The translations under genes were made by a program, and so were the position numbers. Below are positions 1 through 10,524 of a stretch of DNA of 64,000 bases, one piece after another; position 1 is the first letter of the stretch, and each line of letters opens with the position of its first letter. The notes under the pieces were generated by a model that was given only the letters and a program-made list of their open reading frames with translations, was not told where the DNA came from and made no database searches. The stretch is from Hevea brasiliensis (lineage: Eukaryota; Streptophyta; Magnoliopsida; Malpighiales; Euphorbiaceae). The stretch lies in NCBI RefSeq assembly GCF_030052815.1, contig NC_079499.1:83987183-84051182 (forward strand), read 5' to 3'.

Positions 1-1738
1 CTTCTGGTGTTGATCCTTCTTCCTCAAACTCTATCATATTTACACCATTGCCCGTATTATGGTTAGGCAGTGGGTTTGAGGTAACATTGGGGAGGGAACC
101 ATTTCCCTCAATCCTCAACCTCCCGTTTCTGATTAAAGCGTGCACTCTTCCCCTGAGTGCCCATGATTCTCGGTTGAGTGCCCTTGTGCCCCTCCATGGT
201 ACTCTGGCAGGCGGTAGCATCATACCACAGGGTATGGTGGGTGGATCAGTCTAGAGGGCTGGTACAATTTGGTTTATACCGACAAGGTATCGGTATATTT
301 CATTGAGTGGGAGGGGAAGAGGTGGATCAGGGTTTCTTAGGGGTCTTGGGTTGTTTAGTGGCGGTCTTGATTGAGCGGGAGGAAGAGATGGTCTTGGTTA
401 GTAATTTGTAGGTGGGGGATATTGTGGGCGTGGGTGTGGATAGTTAGGGAAAGGAGATGGAATGTTTGCAACTATTTGACCATGAGAGGAAGGATATGGT
501 CGGTAGTTGTTTTGGGGAAATGGGGAGTAATTATTCTGACGGGCGACGGAATGCACATCACCCTCCTTCTTCTTGCCAAAGTGTGATCTTCTTTCTGAGG
601 TTCTCTGCGACTCCTCTGATCGTCCTATTCTTAGGTTGGCCTCTATCCTCTCGCCACTGTATGATGTCGAGAGAAAGCTGTTGGAGGTGTTCCCAAACAT
701 CAAGTTGAAGTAACGGCAATTCAAAGTTTCGATGAACAAAGAGCATAGCTCATTGTCAGTCACCAGGGGATATACTTCCGCCGCCTTTTCTCTCCATCTC
801 TGGGCATACTGCTTGAAACCTTCCCGGTCTTTCTGTGCCAAGTTCTGGAGGTCCCTCCTTGTGGGTGCCGCATCACAATTGAATTTGTATTGCTTCAAGA
901 AGGTATCAGCTAAATCCTTCCAGGAGTGCAGCTTGCTCCTGTCCAATTGTATGCACCATCTTAGAGCTGTTCCGGAGAGGCTCTCGTGAAAGAAGTGAAT
1001 GAGAAGTCTGTCATCTTCTGTTAGGGCAGACATTTTGGCAATGTAGGTTGCCAGGTGGATGCGGGGATCTGAGTTCCCGGTGTATTTGTCAAAATCCGGA
1101 ACCTTGAATTTGGGTGGCACCACCACATCTGGCACCAGTCTTAGTGATGCCACGTCGACCGAACCATACATATTCAGCCCTTCAATTGCTCTCAATCTCT
1201 CCTCTAGAGTGACAGTTTCTCACTTTCTTTTGACTTATTTTCTCCCCTCTGCGTGGAATACTCCCAGTTGGGAGATGAGGTGAAGTGAATGGGAGGATCA
1301 CATTTGAAGGGTATGGGTCGGTGTTTTGAGCGGTTGGGTAATGAGAGTAAGGTAGGTCATTATTTGTAATGCTTAGGATTAGCGGTGATTGTCGGGTCAG
1401 GGATGGGAGCGAAAGGTAATAGAAGTTGAAGCTTGGTGAGGATCATTTGTTGGATGTGGTTGAGGAGGTAATGACAGGCTAGGCTCTGCTGTGGGTTTAT
1501 TCTGGGACATTTCCCTCATTAGTCTCATAAGTTCTGAGACCTGATCTTTCAATTCGGAGACTTGCCTGTAGGTTACGTACTTGTTCTGATCTTCCATTAT
1601 CTTCTTTGTCAGAGATCTTGTTAAGTACACTTGCTTGGGCTGAGCAGTGTGCTTAGTCGGACTTGCTTTGTTTGAAGCAATATTGATTTCTGTAGGTGTA
1701 AAGAAAAGGAAAATTTTAAATAAACTTGAATTTTGCAA
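1..1738 (-). pseudogene. gag: Retrotransposon gag (Ty3/gypsy), broken and truncated by the window edge
   Basis: Gag is the structural capsid protein that packages element RNA. The N-terminal piece (1738-1397) has a short coiled-coil stretch (VSELKDQVSEL). After a frame break, the piece at 1195-398 has the capsid-type gag core: PKFKVPDFDKYTG, then a region with W, F and Y residues spaced as in retrotransposon gag domains (FKQYAQRWREKAAEV). After an in-frame TAA at 398-400 the same frame continues to the window edge, interrupted by a TAG near 253, and ends with NPLPNHNTGNGVNMIE, a stretch I associate with plant gypsy gag C-termini. At least two stops and one frame break make it non-functional. 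No zinc knuckle is visible before the edge. Confidence 0.8.
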
Positions 1739-2023
1739 AGAAACTAAAAGTCTGATGCGGGCGAAGGATCTGATGGCATTTGAGAGCAGGTTGTCATCTG
1801 TAAAAGGATAATCGCACCAACTTTATCATGGCATCGTTCGATGGTCTGACCGTGAATAACGGGATTGAATGCGCATTTATGATACCTGTCCATATAGCGC
1901 ATTCAATTTTTCACATAACCCTAGCGAGGAGTTTCTCTGGCGATCATATTATTCATTCACAAATTTACTAAACAATGGTCCAAAAATCATTTCATTAAGC
2001 TGAATAATTTGTACACCATATTC
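1739..2023. other. Spacer between ORF1 and gag
   Basis: No coding frame or structural signal is recognised here. The stretch separates the ORF1 stop (2024-2026) from the gag N-terminal frame and may hold the original gag start region in decayed form. Confidence 0.4.
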
Positions 2024-3741
2024 TTTACATCGGCCTAGGCTGCAGGAGGTTCTTTATAATGAGATGACATTTTCTGAGATACTCATATAACCTTTCTTCT
2101 TGTTTGGCAGGATCAAATGCTTTCAGAGCATACTCGGATTCAGGTAATAGTTCTTGTTTTCCCTGTGCTATTATTCTCTCCAGCTGGTCAGCATTCTCTT
2201 TCAGTTCTTGATAGAGGCGACATTTTTTTCTTTCTCTTTCCTTTCCTTAGCACACTCTTTCAAGATATCGTTGATGAGTAGTGCTGTTCTTTTGTTTGAG
2301 CTTCTTTTTTGTTTTCTTGCTTACACTCTTCAACGAGTACCTCTTGGTATTTCATCCTTTCCTGAAGCTTACTATTCTGCCCTTTCATCTCTTTGACCTC
2401 AGCTTGAAGAGAGTCTTTTTCCTTTTCCCACTGTACCTCTTGCTTTTCGAACCCTATCCTTTGGCTCTTGCCTCTTCCTTGAGTCTTCTCACTCTTCTTT
2501 TAAGTTTACATTGTTGGTCCTCCAAGCTGTTTTATTTGTTCTTGCAGTTGTAAGTTCTCGGTGTTTGCTTTTTGTAGTGAGTCAAGCGACGATTATCAAC
2601 TTCTTCTAATAGGATGTTTTGGTGAGGTTCTTTGTCCTCGGATTCTGTAGTTAAGTGTTCTCGGTCCCTGTTAGCTCTCCATTTAAGGTAATCGCCCGAG
2701 GCACTTGGGCCTTTAGGTGATCTCTCCATCAGAGTAATGCTTTCCCAAGACTTGCGAGCTAGTTTCAATCCTTCCTCTTCCTGGAGCTCATGGTAGAAGT
2801 GACCTTGGTGGTATTCTTCAATGTTGATCATGGATGCGTTGAGCCAAAGCGCCTCATTACCAATGCCAGAGTGTAACTTGTATATCCGGTTACTCGATTA
2901 GGGATACCTGGCGATTACCTCCGTCTGATTAAAGCGGGTTGGCTTTGGCGTCCATAGCTTCCTCCAACGGTACTCATGGCTATTGAAACTCAAAATCCGT
3001 TCCCACCACTTGCTGTTCATTTTGGTGATTACTAACCGGGTCATCTTCTCGATTTGAGGCTGGTCGAGGTACCAAGTTAATCCCTTTGTCTCCACAGGAC
3101 ACATATGACTGATAATCCAGAGATATAGCAACTGAGAACAACACTTAATGGACCCTTTTCCTGTTATGCTGCGGTAGGTTAGGGTTAACAAGGTTTCGCA
3201 AGAATTGCCGATATCGGATTGATCTTACGCCTTTCTACCGAGAACACTTCCACGCTTGCAAGTTATGATTCCCAATGGTCCCGGGAACAAAATCAAACCA
3301 TAGATCCCCAAGGCGAGTGCTACTCAAGCTAGATGCCACTGTTTCTCTTGGAGGCACTGATCTAACCACATCTGGAGATATTTCAAATACCAACCATGTG
3401 TCTTTCCTTTGTGATTTCTTTTGACTTTGCCTCTTAGAAGGATGCCCAACAAATGTGTTAATCGTTTCCAGTGCGCTATGCTCGAGATGAATGTAGATTA
3501 GGTTCTGCAAAGAGTAAGAAATCCCTAGCAATGCCTGATATTCTTCCATAGTGGGAACCGTATCAATGTCATTGAAAGAGAATACCCCGTACTTAGAATT
3601 ACAAACCGACAACATGGCTTTTAATGTCGGGATTTGGACCTTGACTCGCATTAAGGTTGCAATCCTCCCGTACTTCTCTTCAAATCGTGCCTTGACACGA
3701 TCGAGGCGACCTCCATCCATTAGACGGACCCTCGAGGTCAT
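2024..3741 (-). pseudogene. ORF1 upstream of gag, DUF7745-like with coiled-coil C-terminus
   Basis: This is an additional ORF located 5' of gag. Its N-terminal frame (3741-3235) contains RFEEKYGRIATLM and TVPTMEEYQALLGI; the next frame (3191-2898) contains CSQLLYLWIISHM and WRKLW. I associate these motifs and their order with plant DUF7745 proteins, whose function is unknown. The following part (2831-2024) contains YLKWRANRDRE, then a charged coiled-coil stretch (EVKEMKGQNSKLQERMKYQE) and ends in LRKCHLIIKNLLQPRPM before a TAA at 2024-2026. Frame breaks lie near 3235-3191, 2898-2831 and 2532, so it is a pseudogene. Position and strand fit the ORF1 known in Ogre-type elements; the role is not established. 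Confidence 0.7.
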
Positions 3742-4765
3742 TCATTACGACCTCTATTTTATTCGGATCTAGTGAAGGTAGTAAGCTAGCATGTGCCTCG
3801 GAAACATCATTTTGCGAAGTGCGGACTATGAGCTGATTTGGACCAAAGTTTAGCATTTTGAACCTTTTCTGCCGACTGACTCGAGGATGCCATGATAAAA
3901 ATGATGCCTATCCTTTTACAGACTCTTGGTTTGGTAATGCCTGCGGGAAAATTCGTTAGCAAGATAAATTAGGGTAATTTTGAATCATACTATTGACAGG
4001 TGACACGTACACATTTATCAAAGTAGGAAAATGTGTAGGTGTTTTAGTAGGATTCAAGATTACCCTCAAAAAAATGAACAAAAGGAAATTAAAGCAGAAC
4101 AGGATAAGAGTAAGTATGCCCCTTTTTGTCCTATAGTAGGGAGACTCCTAATACCGGATGAGCGCTACCTATCTGGATAGTTCTATCTTATAAGGTAGTT
4201 TACTACGGCTTTCAGCTATTGTGATAGTTTAGCTCAGGATCTAATTTTCTAAAAGTCACAGGTTCCCAAATTGCCCCTACTGTAAACAGTAGGGCCCCAT
4301 TCTATAACCATGATATTATCGGGAAAATTCCACGAGTATCACAGTGGATAGAACAAGTTTCAATTTGAGCAGAAGCCTTCACGGATACTAACGGGGTAGA
4401 ACCCACGGGTACCGCTACATGACTCCCTCCTACTTTCCTAAAAGGGTAAGAAAGCCCGGGTATAGGACCAAAGTGTGTGAGGACATCGTGTGAGTGTTCA
4501 GTGTGTGAAGGGACACCTTTACCTCTTCCCAATTCAGGGGGATTTTGTTTTTCCATTTTTCCCTTTTTTTCTTTTTTTTTGAAACGAAGAGCACTGTAGG
4601 AAATAAAACAGGCAAAACAAGCAAAATAATCAGCAGCAATAACATATAAAACATTGCTGAATGAGCCCATCTAACTATAATTTGATCGAACAAAATTAAA
4701 TCTACTTTTGGACCACTAGACCGGGGTTAAGTCAGTCATTTTGAAATCCCGATTAGGTCGCAAGC
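3742..4765 (-). other. Leader of element A with degenerate primer-binding site
   Basis: This is untranslated leader between the LTR and ORF1 on the minus strand. Directly inside the LTR end, the minus strand at about 4764-4747 reads TTGCGACCTAATCGGGA. It resembles, with several changes, the TGGCGACTC...GGGGA primer sites I associate with Tat-type elements; that comparison is from memory. An open frame at 4302-4670 shows no recognisable domain and is ignored. Confidence 0.45.
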
Positions 4766-5162
4766 TGTCGCAAAGGGGTTTTGCGGTCGCACAGACGATC
4801 ACTCACGAAATGGGAAGGAGTGAGGAGTCGCCACCTTAGTTTTGAGGAAACTAAAGAAAACCATTTGGAGGAAAAATGAAACCACTTCAAGACAGAGATT
4901 CTAGGTTCGGTCCGTAAGCGGGTGGGAAGGTGTTAGGCACCCCACCTCGTCCCTTAATAAGGGTAAGTAGATTTAATTTTAGCGTTCTTTATAAATTGGT
5001 TAGGAGGGCTTGAATGGGAATGTTAGTCCTTTTAGTAAAAGGAATATTGGATCTTTCACTAAATTCGGATTACCCAGATACATAAGTAAATGAGACAACC
5101 TTAGTGAGTTGGTGTCGCGAATCATCTTGGTTTTGGGATTATTTTACGTACAGGTTAAGATT

Positions 5163-5612
5163 TGGTGTGAGAATCGGATAAGAACTCTCCTCCGATCTCT
5201 TTTAAGTTATTTATTAAAATTTTGGGGGAAGATCGGATAAGAACCCTCCTCCGATCTCCTCTAGACGTTTATTACAATTTTTGAGTTGAGACCGGATAAG
5301 AACTCTCCTCCGATCTCTTTTTAATGTTTATTAAAATTTTGAGTTGAGACCGGATAAGAACTCTCCTCCGATCTCCTCTAGACGTTTATTAAAATTTTTG
5401 AGTTGAGACCGGATAAGAACTCTCCTCCGATCTCTTTTTAATGTTTATTAAAATTTTGAGGGGAGATCGGATAAGAACCCTCCTCCGATCTCCTCTAGAC
5501 GTTTATTAAAATTTTTGAGTTGAGACCGGATAAGAACTCTCCTCCGATCCCTATTTAATGTTTATTAAAATTTTGAGTTGGGACCGGATAAGAACTCTCC
5601 TCCGATCTCTTC
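5163..5612. repeat. Tandem hairpin array, about 60-bp units (copy A)
   Basis: About 7-8 units of 58-61 bp lie here. Each has two complementary arms (consensus GAGATCGGA and TCCGATCTC) around a conserved 12-nt centre, taagaactctcc. Two unit types alternate: spacers with ctctagacg and spacers with tttttaatg. The best stem is the 10-bp GGAGATCGGA (5462-5471) with TCCGATCTCC (5484-5493). Several units carry GAGACCGGA, which pairs through a G-U wobble only in minus-strand (LTR-sense) RNA. Confidence 0.85.
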
Positions 5613-6526
5613 GAAATTTGATCGCAGCTATATATCTTAAAAGCCTAAGTTTAAGAGTTCTGGTACTTAAAGGTGCCAAAGGTCGAAATAAGACTTCTTT
5701 TAACTCGTTGGCATTTTGTGACTAAATAAGGGGCGTCATGCGGGATTTTGCTGATCTCCCCTAAGGTCACTTTATCAGTATCCTATCTGTACCCTTTTAC
5801 TTACCTGAGTTTTGATTTTTATTCCGCCTTATGGCATTTTGCCGGATCACCTTCTACGTCAGCCTAGTGATTCAAACACAGTTACCTACATTTTGTCTAA
5901 TTTGTTTCTACGTAACTCGGGACTAGATGACTTACGTTCAGAAATAATAAAGATTAACAGAAGTGTGGGTTAACCAGCACGGGAGTAAACTAGAACATAT
6001 TTTTGCTTTGTTTTTTTTTTAGCGTGACATAAACTTAAAGAAAACAACAGGCATAAGAAAGAGAACAAAGGAAATACGTGAAACGAGAGCTAGACTTAAT
6101 AAAATGGCGATATTAACAGCGACTGTAGGAGTCGAGTCTATTGATCTAACTACAGAATTGTAAAAGTAGCAAGATTGCGGGTTGGCGTAGGAGGCTGTGG
6201 TTTGCCTCGAAATGAAGTATTCTTTGTTAAAATGTAAGCAGTCAAAATAACCAAGCTTGAGTGGAGTTGAGCTTAGATAATATGAATGGAAATAGAGGAT
6301 AACGGAGGCGAGAAAGTGGGAATGCCACGGGATAATGAGCAGGCGAAAATGAAAAGTTTGATATTCAGAATCCCTTTTGCAAGAAAACACTTGAAAACTA
6401 GTTTCAAAAGTTTTTCTCTGAAAACTCAAAATAGCGAGTAACAAACTGAATTAAGTTTGAGTTATTCCACTATAGTCACTTGCCTCTTGCCTATATTTTT
6501 CGTCCTTTGAGCAGTTTTTCATGCGG

Positions 6527-6534
6527 TATTTATA
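6527..6534 (-). promoter_or_regulatory. Putative LTR sense-strand TATA box
   Basis: The minus strand reads CCTATAAATACCGCATG here. The same TATA context, in a well-conserved block, occurs in LTR C at 56903-56910. It is the best candidate for the U3/R promoter of the retroelement. No transcript evidence is available. Confidence 0.5.
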
Positions 6535-7133
6535 GGAATCGGGTGCTCCCCATGAAGGTCGGGATTTATTTGGAGGAGATGGAGGTCAAGATTTGAAGGA
6601 CATGATCGGATGTTCGGGAACTAAAGAGAATCAAAATGAATGGTGAGATCTCTCTTGAATATTTGTCCTTTTCTTCTTTCGATCTAACGGTCCCAAATCT
6701 TCTTGTCGGAACGATCGAGGGCTAAGAGCGAAAAGCGCTGGTATTGTCGTCTTCTCTCTTGATCCAAGGGTTCGGGTTTGTCCTTACAAGTGAGATCAAC
6801 GGTGGAGATTGGGGTGTACAAGATCATGACATACCACGGCACTGTCGGCGTGTGGGCGATTCTTAGGCGTGCGGTGGAGATCTCGTCGCCACACTTTAAC
6901 TACCTCGGCTCGATTACGGCGGCGGTTATTGGGATTTGTCTTATTCTTTTGCCTTCCGATCCCTCCTCTTTCGATCTCTTTCACATGCTCTTTCCGATCT
7001 TTCATGCTGGTCTCCTATCTTAGATCTATTATTTTGATCTTTCCCTTCCTCAGTCAAGTCTGGTCAAAGCATTAATTGCCCCTCGATTCGGCGTTAAGCC
7101 GTTTTACGCTTCGACAATAAATGCTCATTTTCC

Positions 7134-7142
7134 CTATATATA
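7134..7142 (+). promoter_or_regulatory. Putative antisense TATA box 1
   Basis: The plus strand reads CTATATATACCC upstream of the antisense gene. The same motif and context occur in LTR C at 57486-57494. It is about 940 bp before the putative start codon, so it would imply a long leader or another transcript. Confidence 0.35.
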
Positions 7143-7518
7143 CCCTTGTCAGCAGAGACATTTCCTTCATCTGATTTTCCTCTCTTCTTTCTTACTTTTC
7201 TGTTCTAGTTTGCTCGTGGAAGTTCCGCTACAAGCGTGGCTTTGATCTTTTAGATGGACTTCTTTACTCACCGTGAAAATTTATGATCCGGTGATCGAAT
7301 GACCTTATCGGCGATGGTGAGAAGCTGGATTTGACCGATCTGTATTGCGGACCTCGGTTGTACCGATCTCGAGTCGCTCAAGCGAGTTCATTGGCTTCTC
7401 ATCACATTGGGTGTTTGACGGTTTGCTCCCACATTGGGTGTTACGGCGGATGAAGCATCCGGTCGGCAATATCCTTGGGATCGATTATAAAGCGATCCTT
7501 AGATCAACACTTTGATAT

Positions 7519-7678
7519 AGTCGGATCTCTAGTGTATTAGATCCTTAGAGATCGCCCAAATGATGTAATCTGTCAATGTAATCAGATCTCTAGAGATCGC
7601 CCAAATGATGTAGTTAGACCTTTATTGTAATCCGATCCCTAGAGATCGCCCTAATGATGTAATCCGATCTTTTGGAAA
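7519..7678. repeat. Short tandem units with a 14-bp palindrome
   Basis: About three to four units of the form gatctctagagatcgccc followed by aaatgatgtaat. The core GATCTCTAGAGATC is a perfect palindrome. A matching cluster lies at about 57984-58200 in LTR C. Confidence 0.6.
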
Positions 7679-7919
7679 TAAAAATCTTGTTTCTCCAATT
7701 ATTATCTTATTGATTATTTTTCGATTTCTGATATATTTGTCCGATCTGGTTCCTAACAAAATGACTCTTAACTGATCCTTTATTCAAAATATTCAACTTA
7801 TTATGCCGATCTCCAATTAACCGATCTCGGAATGTTCGAGAGACGTGTCAGAACAGCTGGCGAATCCCGTTAACCGATGCACTGCCTGGAACCTCGTGAG
7901 TATTAAATGCTCGGACTAG

Positions 7920-7927
7920 TATAAATA
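7920..7927 (+). promoter_or_regulatory. Putative TATA box of the antisense LTR gene
   Basis: TATAAATA in the context ggactagtataaatagggg, about 160 bp before the ATG at 8085. The same box and spacing recur in LTR C (58471-58478, ATG at 58632). This makes it the most plausible promoter of the antisense gene. Confidence 0.5.
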
Positions 7928-8084
7928 GGGGTGAAGGGTTAGCCAGTTGTTCTTTCATTCCATTTTCAGTCTCTTGCTCACAACTCCGAAGTTCTCTCAT
8001 TTTCTCAAGTTTCTTCCGACGCCGATCAGACTCCGGTAAGGCCTTTGATCTTCTTTTAGTTTAAGTTCTTTGTTTCTTTTGAAA

Positions 8085-9938
8085 ATGAGCGGCGCCGAAG
8101 GTCAAAGAGCGGCAAGTCCTCCCTCGATTCAGTTCTCGTGGTCGTCGGCGAAGAAGAAGTGGTCGGGCCAAGCGCGCATAAGCAGAACCTCCTAGGGTCT
8201 CCGTTCAGTCGGGCGGGTCATACCATCAAGCGTGCACCTCCTTCGAGGAGGAGACTCTCCTATAGACGAGCTACCGTCGGTTCTTGAGAATCCGATCTGC
8301 AATCGTTTGGCGAGTCTGATTCGTCACGATTCGTATGAACTTATCCGATGTCACGGCTATCACCGAGCCGATTACTTTTTTGAGGAGAATAGCAGAGTTA
8401 TGGTGTACGAGCAGCTTAAAGGCGGTCTTGGTTCCCTCTAGATGACTTCTACAAGGAGGTCCTAAAACTTCACCGAGTGTGCATTGCTCAATATCACCCT
8501 AACTCGTGGAGGATCTTAGTAGCCTTAGAGGCCTGTGCGAGCTAAGGGAATCGGACCTACGGCTAAGGTGTTCGCCGAACGCATAGGCTAACTTCGTAGA
8601 AAGGATGACGAACACTGGTTCTTTCAGGCGAAGCCTCATTGCGGGCTCTTTTCGGATCTGCCCTCGTCCCTTAAGAATTGGAAGAACCGTTTCTTCATTC
8701 TGAGGAGCAAAGATCCGAGCTGCTTTGAGGACTTCCCCCGTAGCTGGTGGCACCAGGGGCCCTTGCTTCCGAAGCGCATTACCCTAAACCAGGAGGATAG
8801 CTTAATAGTGATGGATCTGAAGAGTCAGGCTGCCACTCAAAAGTATTCTTGTTTGGATCCGGTGACTGCTGAGCTGCACCATTGGACTATTCAACTGCTC
8901 ACCAGCCAAGACCGCGAACTTCCGCTCTCTGACCTCGGCATTGGTATTTTCTATATCTTAGATCTCAGGACCTTAGCGATCTCACTGACCTTTTCTTTGT
9001 GCAGGTATGGCGGGTGGTGAGGGTTCTAGGAAGCGGAAGAAAGACAAAGAGATCTCCCGGAAAATAAAGGAGATGAAGCGTTCGGAAATGCTTCGAACGC
9101 ACAGTCATGAACACAGGGAAGTACAAGGGGACTGCCTCAACCCTCAGTCGCCCGACCATAGAAGTGGTCGGTCTCCTCCTCGCCAAGAAGAGTCGCCTCC
9201 ACCTCCTCCAGTTGTTTCTAGTGCGGAAGGGGGTCCTTCCCAATCTTCTGCGAGGGCCTCTTCTCGTGGCGCTCAGGTACTGATCGATTCCCTGAAGAAT
9301 AACCGGACTGTTAGGGAGAACCCCGGTTTTGCCAAAGTCTTAGGGTCTTCTATCTTCCTTCGGGAGGATCGGGACAGGCTATCCCCGAGCAGCCTTGATG
9401 ATATCTTGACTTAATCCATGAGCCTGAACGTGGAGTGCCTGGTGAATCAGACCATGGTTCGAGAAAAGGTTCAGCGTCTGGGTAAGGAGATCGGGAAGAA
9501 AAATCAGGAAGTGGCTTCCCTCCGATCCCAACTCTCATCCGCTCGAGATTATATATCTCAAGTTGAGGCGGGCGAAGTTTTATGAAGACAAGTGGCGAGC
9601 AGTCTCATGTCTGGTGAAAGGAATCGGGTTCTCGGAGAAGTCCAGCGCTACAGCCATGAAGCCGCTCAGTCGCCCAACTCCTCGAGGAGCTTAAGGAGAA
9701 AGACGAGGAGCTTAAGGAGAAAGATGAAGAGATGGTGACGGGAATAGCCGGAGCCTATGTGAATGCTCACAAGGACCTCTTGGTCGAACTCCAGAAGCAT
9801 TACCCAGAGGAGGACTTCTCTTGGATGGCCGACCTGGCTCCTAGGGGCGACGATGAGGACAGTGAGGAAGAAGCCGAGGGTGAGAGAGAGAGTGAGCAAA
9901 ATGTAAATCAGGCTGGGGGTGATCCTCCAGCTGAATAA
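8085..9938 (+). pseudogene. LTR-embedded antisense gene, PF04195-like with coiled-coil tail (copy A)
   Basis: The gene runs on the plus strand inside the minus-strand LTR. Start ATG 8085-8087 (MSGAEG) is shared with copy C. Exon 1 (frames broken) encodes HPNSWRILVA-type and KPHCGLFSDLPSSLKNWKNR segments; I associate these with the 'putative gypsy type transposon' family (PF04195, function unknown). A 61-bp intron is likely at 8944-9004 (GT...TTTGTGCAG); splicing joins exon 1 in frame to MAGGEGSRKRKK. Exon 2 encodes a basic stretch, a proline-rich segment (SPPRQEESPPPPP), a coiled coil and an acidic tail ending GDPPAE. There is a TAA after DDILT near 9412 and a frameshift near 9567. Despite the family name I see no evidence of transposase activity. 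Confidence 0.7.
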
Positions 9939-10524
9939 CTTGTACAAAAAAAATGAAATGAAATGGAATGTCTCTTTTGTTCAATGAATAGATGTGATTG
10001 GAAAATCTCTGAATTGCCTAAGTATTTGATTGTATGAGCATAGCGAAACAAGAACTAAATGCAATTATTAATCTAAGTATAAGAGATCGGAAAGCACAAT
10101 AAGCATGAGATCGGTGGGGAAGAAATGCTGAATGGGACTTTATTGAAAATTTAACTTGAACACTTAAGATCGGAATCCTCATTAAACCGAACCAAAACCT
10201 TAGCTCTTAAACTTTCGAAAGGGAGATCGGCAATAAAACTGGTAAGAAAAGATCTAGTGCCAGTTCATTTCGTTTATCAGAAATATACTTGTGGGTCTGA
10301 GTTTCGACAATGGGTTTGAGAGATCGGTGAGCGATAGATGGTGAAGCTTTGGTGATCACGAGAACTTAACAATTTGATTTAATTCTTTGTGAGGAGAGAT
10401 CGAATTGTATCGCCTATCAAAGAGGGATCGGAAATGTGATTAGCTGTCCAAAGGAGACTTAGTACCGGGGATCGGTTTCAAAGTTTTATTGATTTTGGGG
10501 ATCGGCCAAAATATGGTGTCGACA
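9939..10524. other. U3 start region of LTR A with repeated GAGATCGG octamers
   Basis: No coding frame. The plus strand repeatedly carries GAGATCGG or GGGATCGG (for example near 10083, 10113, 10225, 10321, 10424 and 10470) up to the LTR boundary. The same stretch is recognisable after the gene in copies B and C. Confidence 0.6.

Larger units (their letters stand above)
1..10524 (-). mobile_element. Tat/Ogre-like Ty3/gypsy element A, 5' part
   Basis: This is the 5' portion of a minus-strand LTR retrotransposon: giant 5' LTR (4766-10524), leader, extra ORF1 (3741 to 2024) and gag (1738 to 1). Protease, reverse transcriptase, integrase and the 3' LTR must lie left of the window. An additional ORF before gag and a very long LTR are known traits of the Tat/Ogre lineage; the lineage call rests on these, since no pol domain is visible. 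The right end TGTCGACA abuts a truncated copia LTR, so the element inserted there, and the predicted 5-bp target duplication on this side is ACACA (10525-10529). Confidence 0.75.
4766..10524 (-). repeat. Giant 5' LTR (5.76 kb) of element A
   Basis: On the minus strand the LTR starts TGTCGACACC (10524) and ends TTTGCGACA (4766), giving TG...CA ends. The same start and end bound a colinear copy at 54957-61078. There the right side abuts a purine-rich tract, as a 3' LTR should; here the left side abuts the leader and ORF1, as a 5' LTR should. A minus-strand TATA box at 6527-6534 would put U3 at about 10524-6510 and R-U5 at about 6500-4766. U3 contains an antisense gene copy (8085-9938); R-U5 contains a hairpin array (5163-5612). 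The LTR is rich in the octamer GAGATCGG. Confidence 0.75.

Noticed and set aside
371..989. Plus-strand open frames over the gag region of element A
   Set aside because: They are shadows of the minus-strand gag, which has recognisable gag motifs over the same bases.
4302..4670. 122-codon open frame on the minus strand in the leader of element A
   Set aside because: Low-complexity lysine-rich stretch from a poly-A/T tract, no domain, no counterpart elsewhere in the window.
6019..6444. 141-codon minus-strand open frame in LTR A
   Set aside because: It lies in the likely R-U5 region in LTR sense but has no domain, and the corresponding part of LTR C (about 56340-56800) does not keep it.
4766..10524. 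DNA transposon with TGTCG/CGACA terminal inverted repeats encoding a 'transposase'
   Set aside because: The short inverted ends are the normal TG...CA ends of an LTR. One side abuts leader and ORF1, and in copy C the other side abuts a purine tract. The PF04195 family name includes 'transposon', but no catalytic triad is visible.
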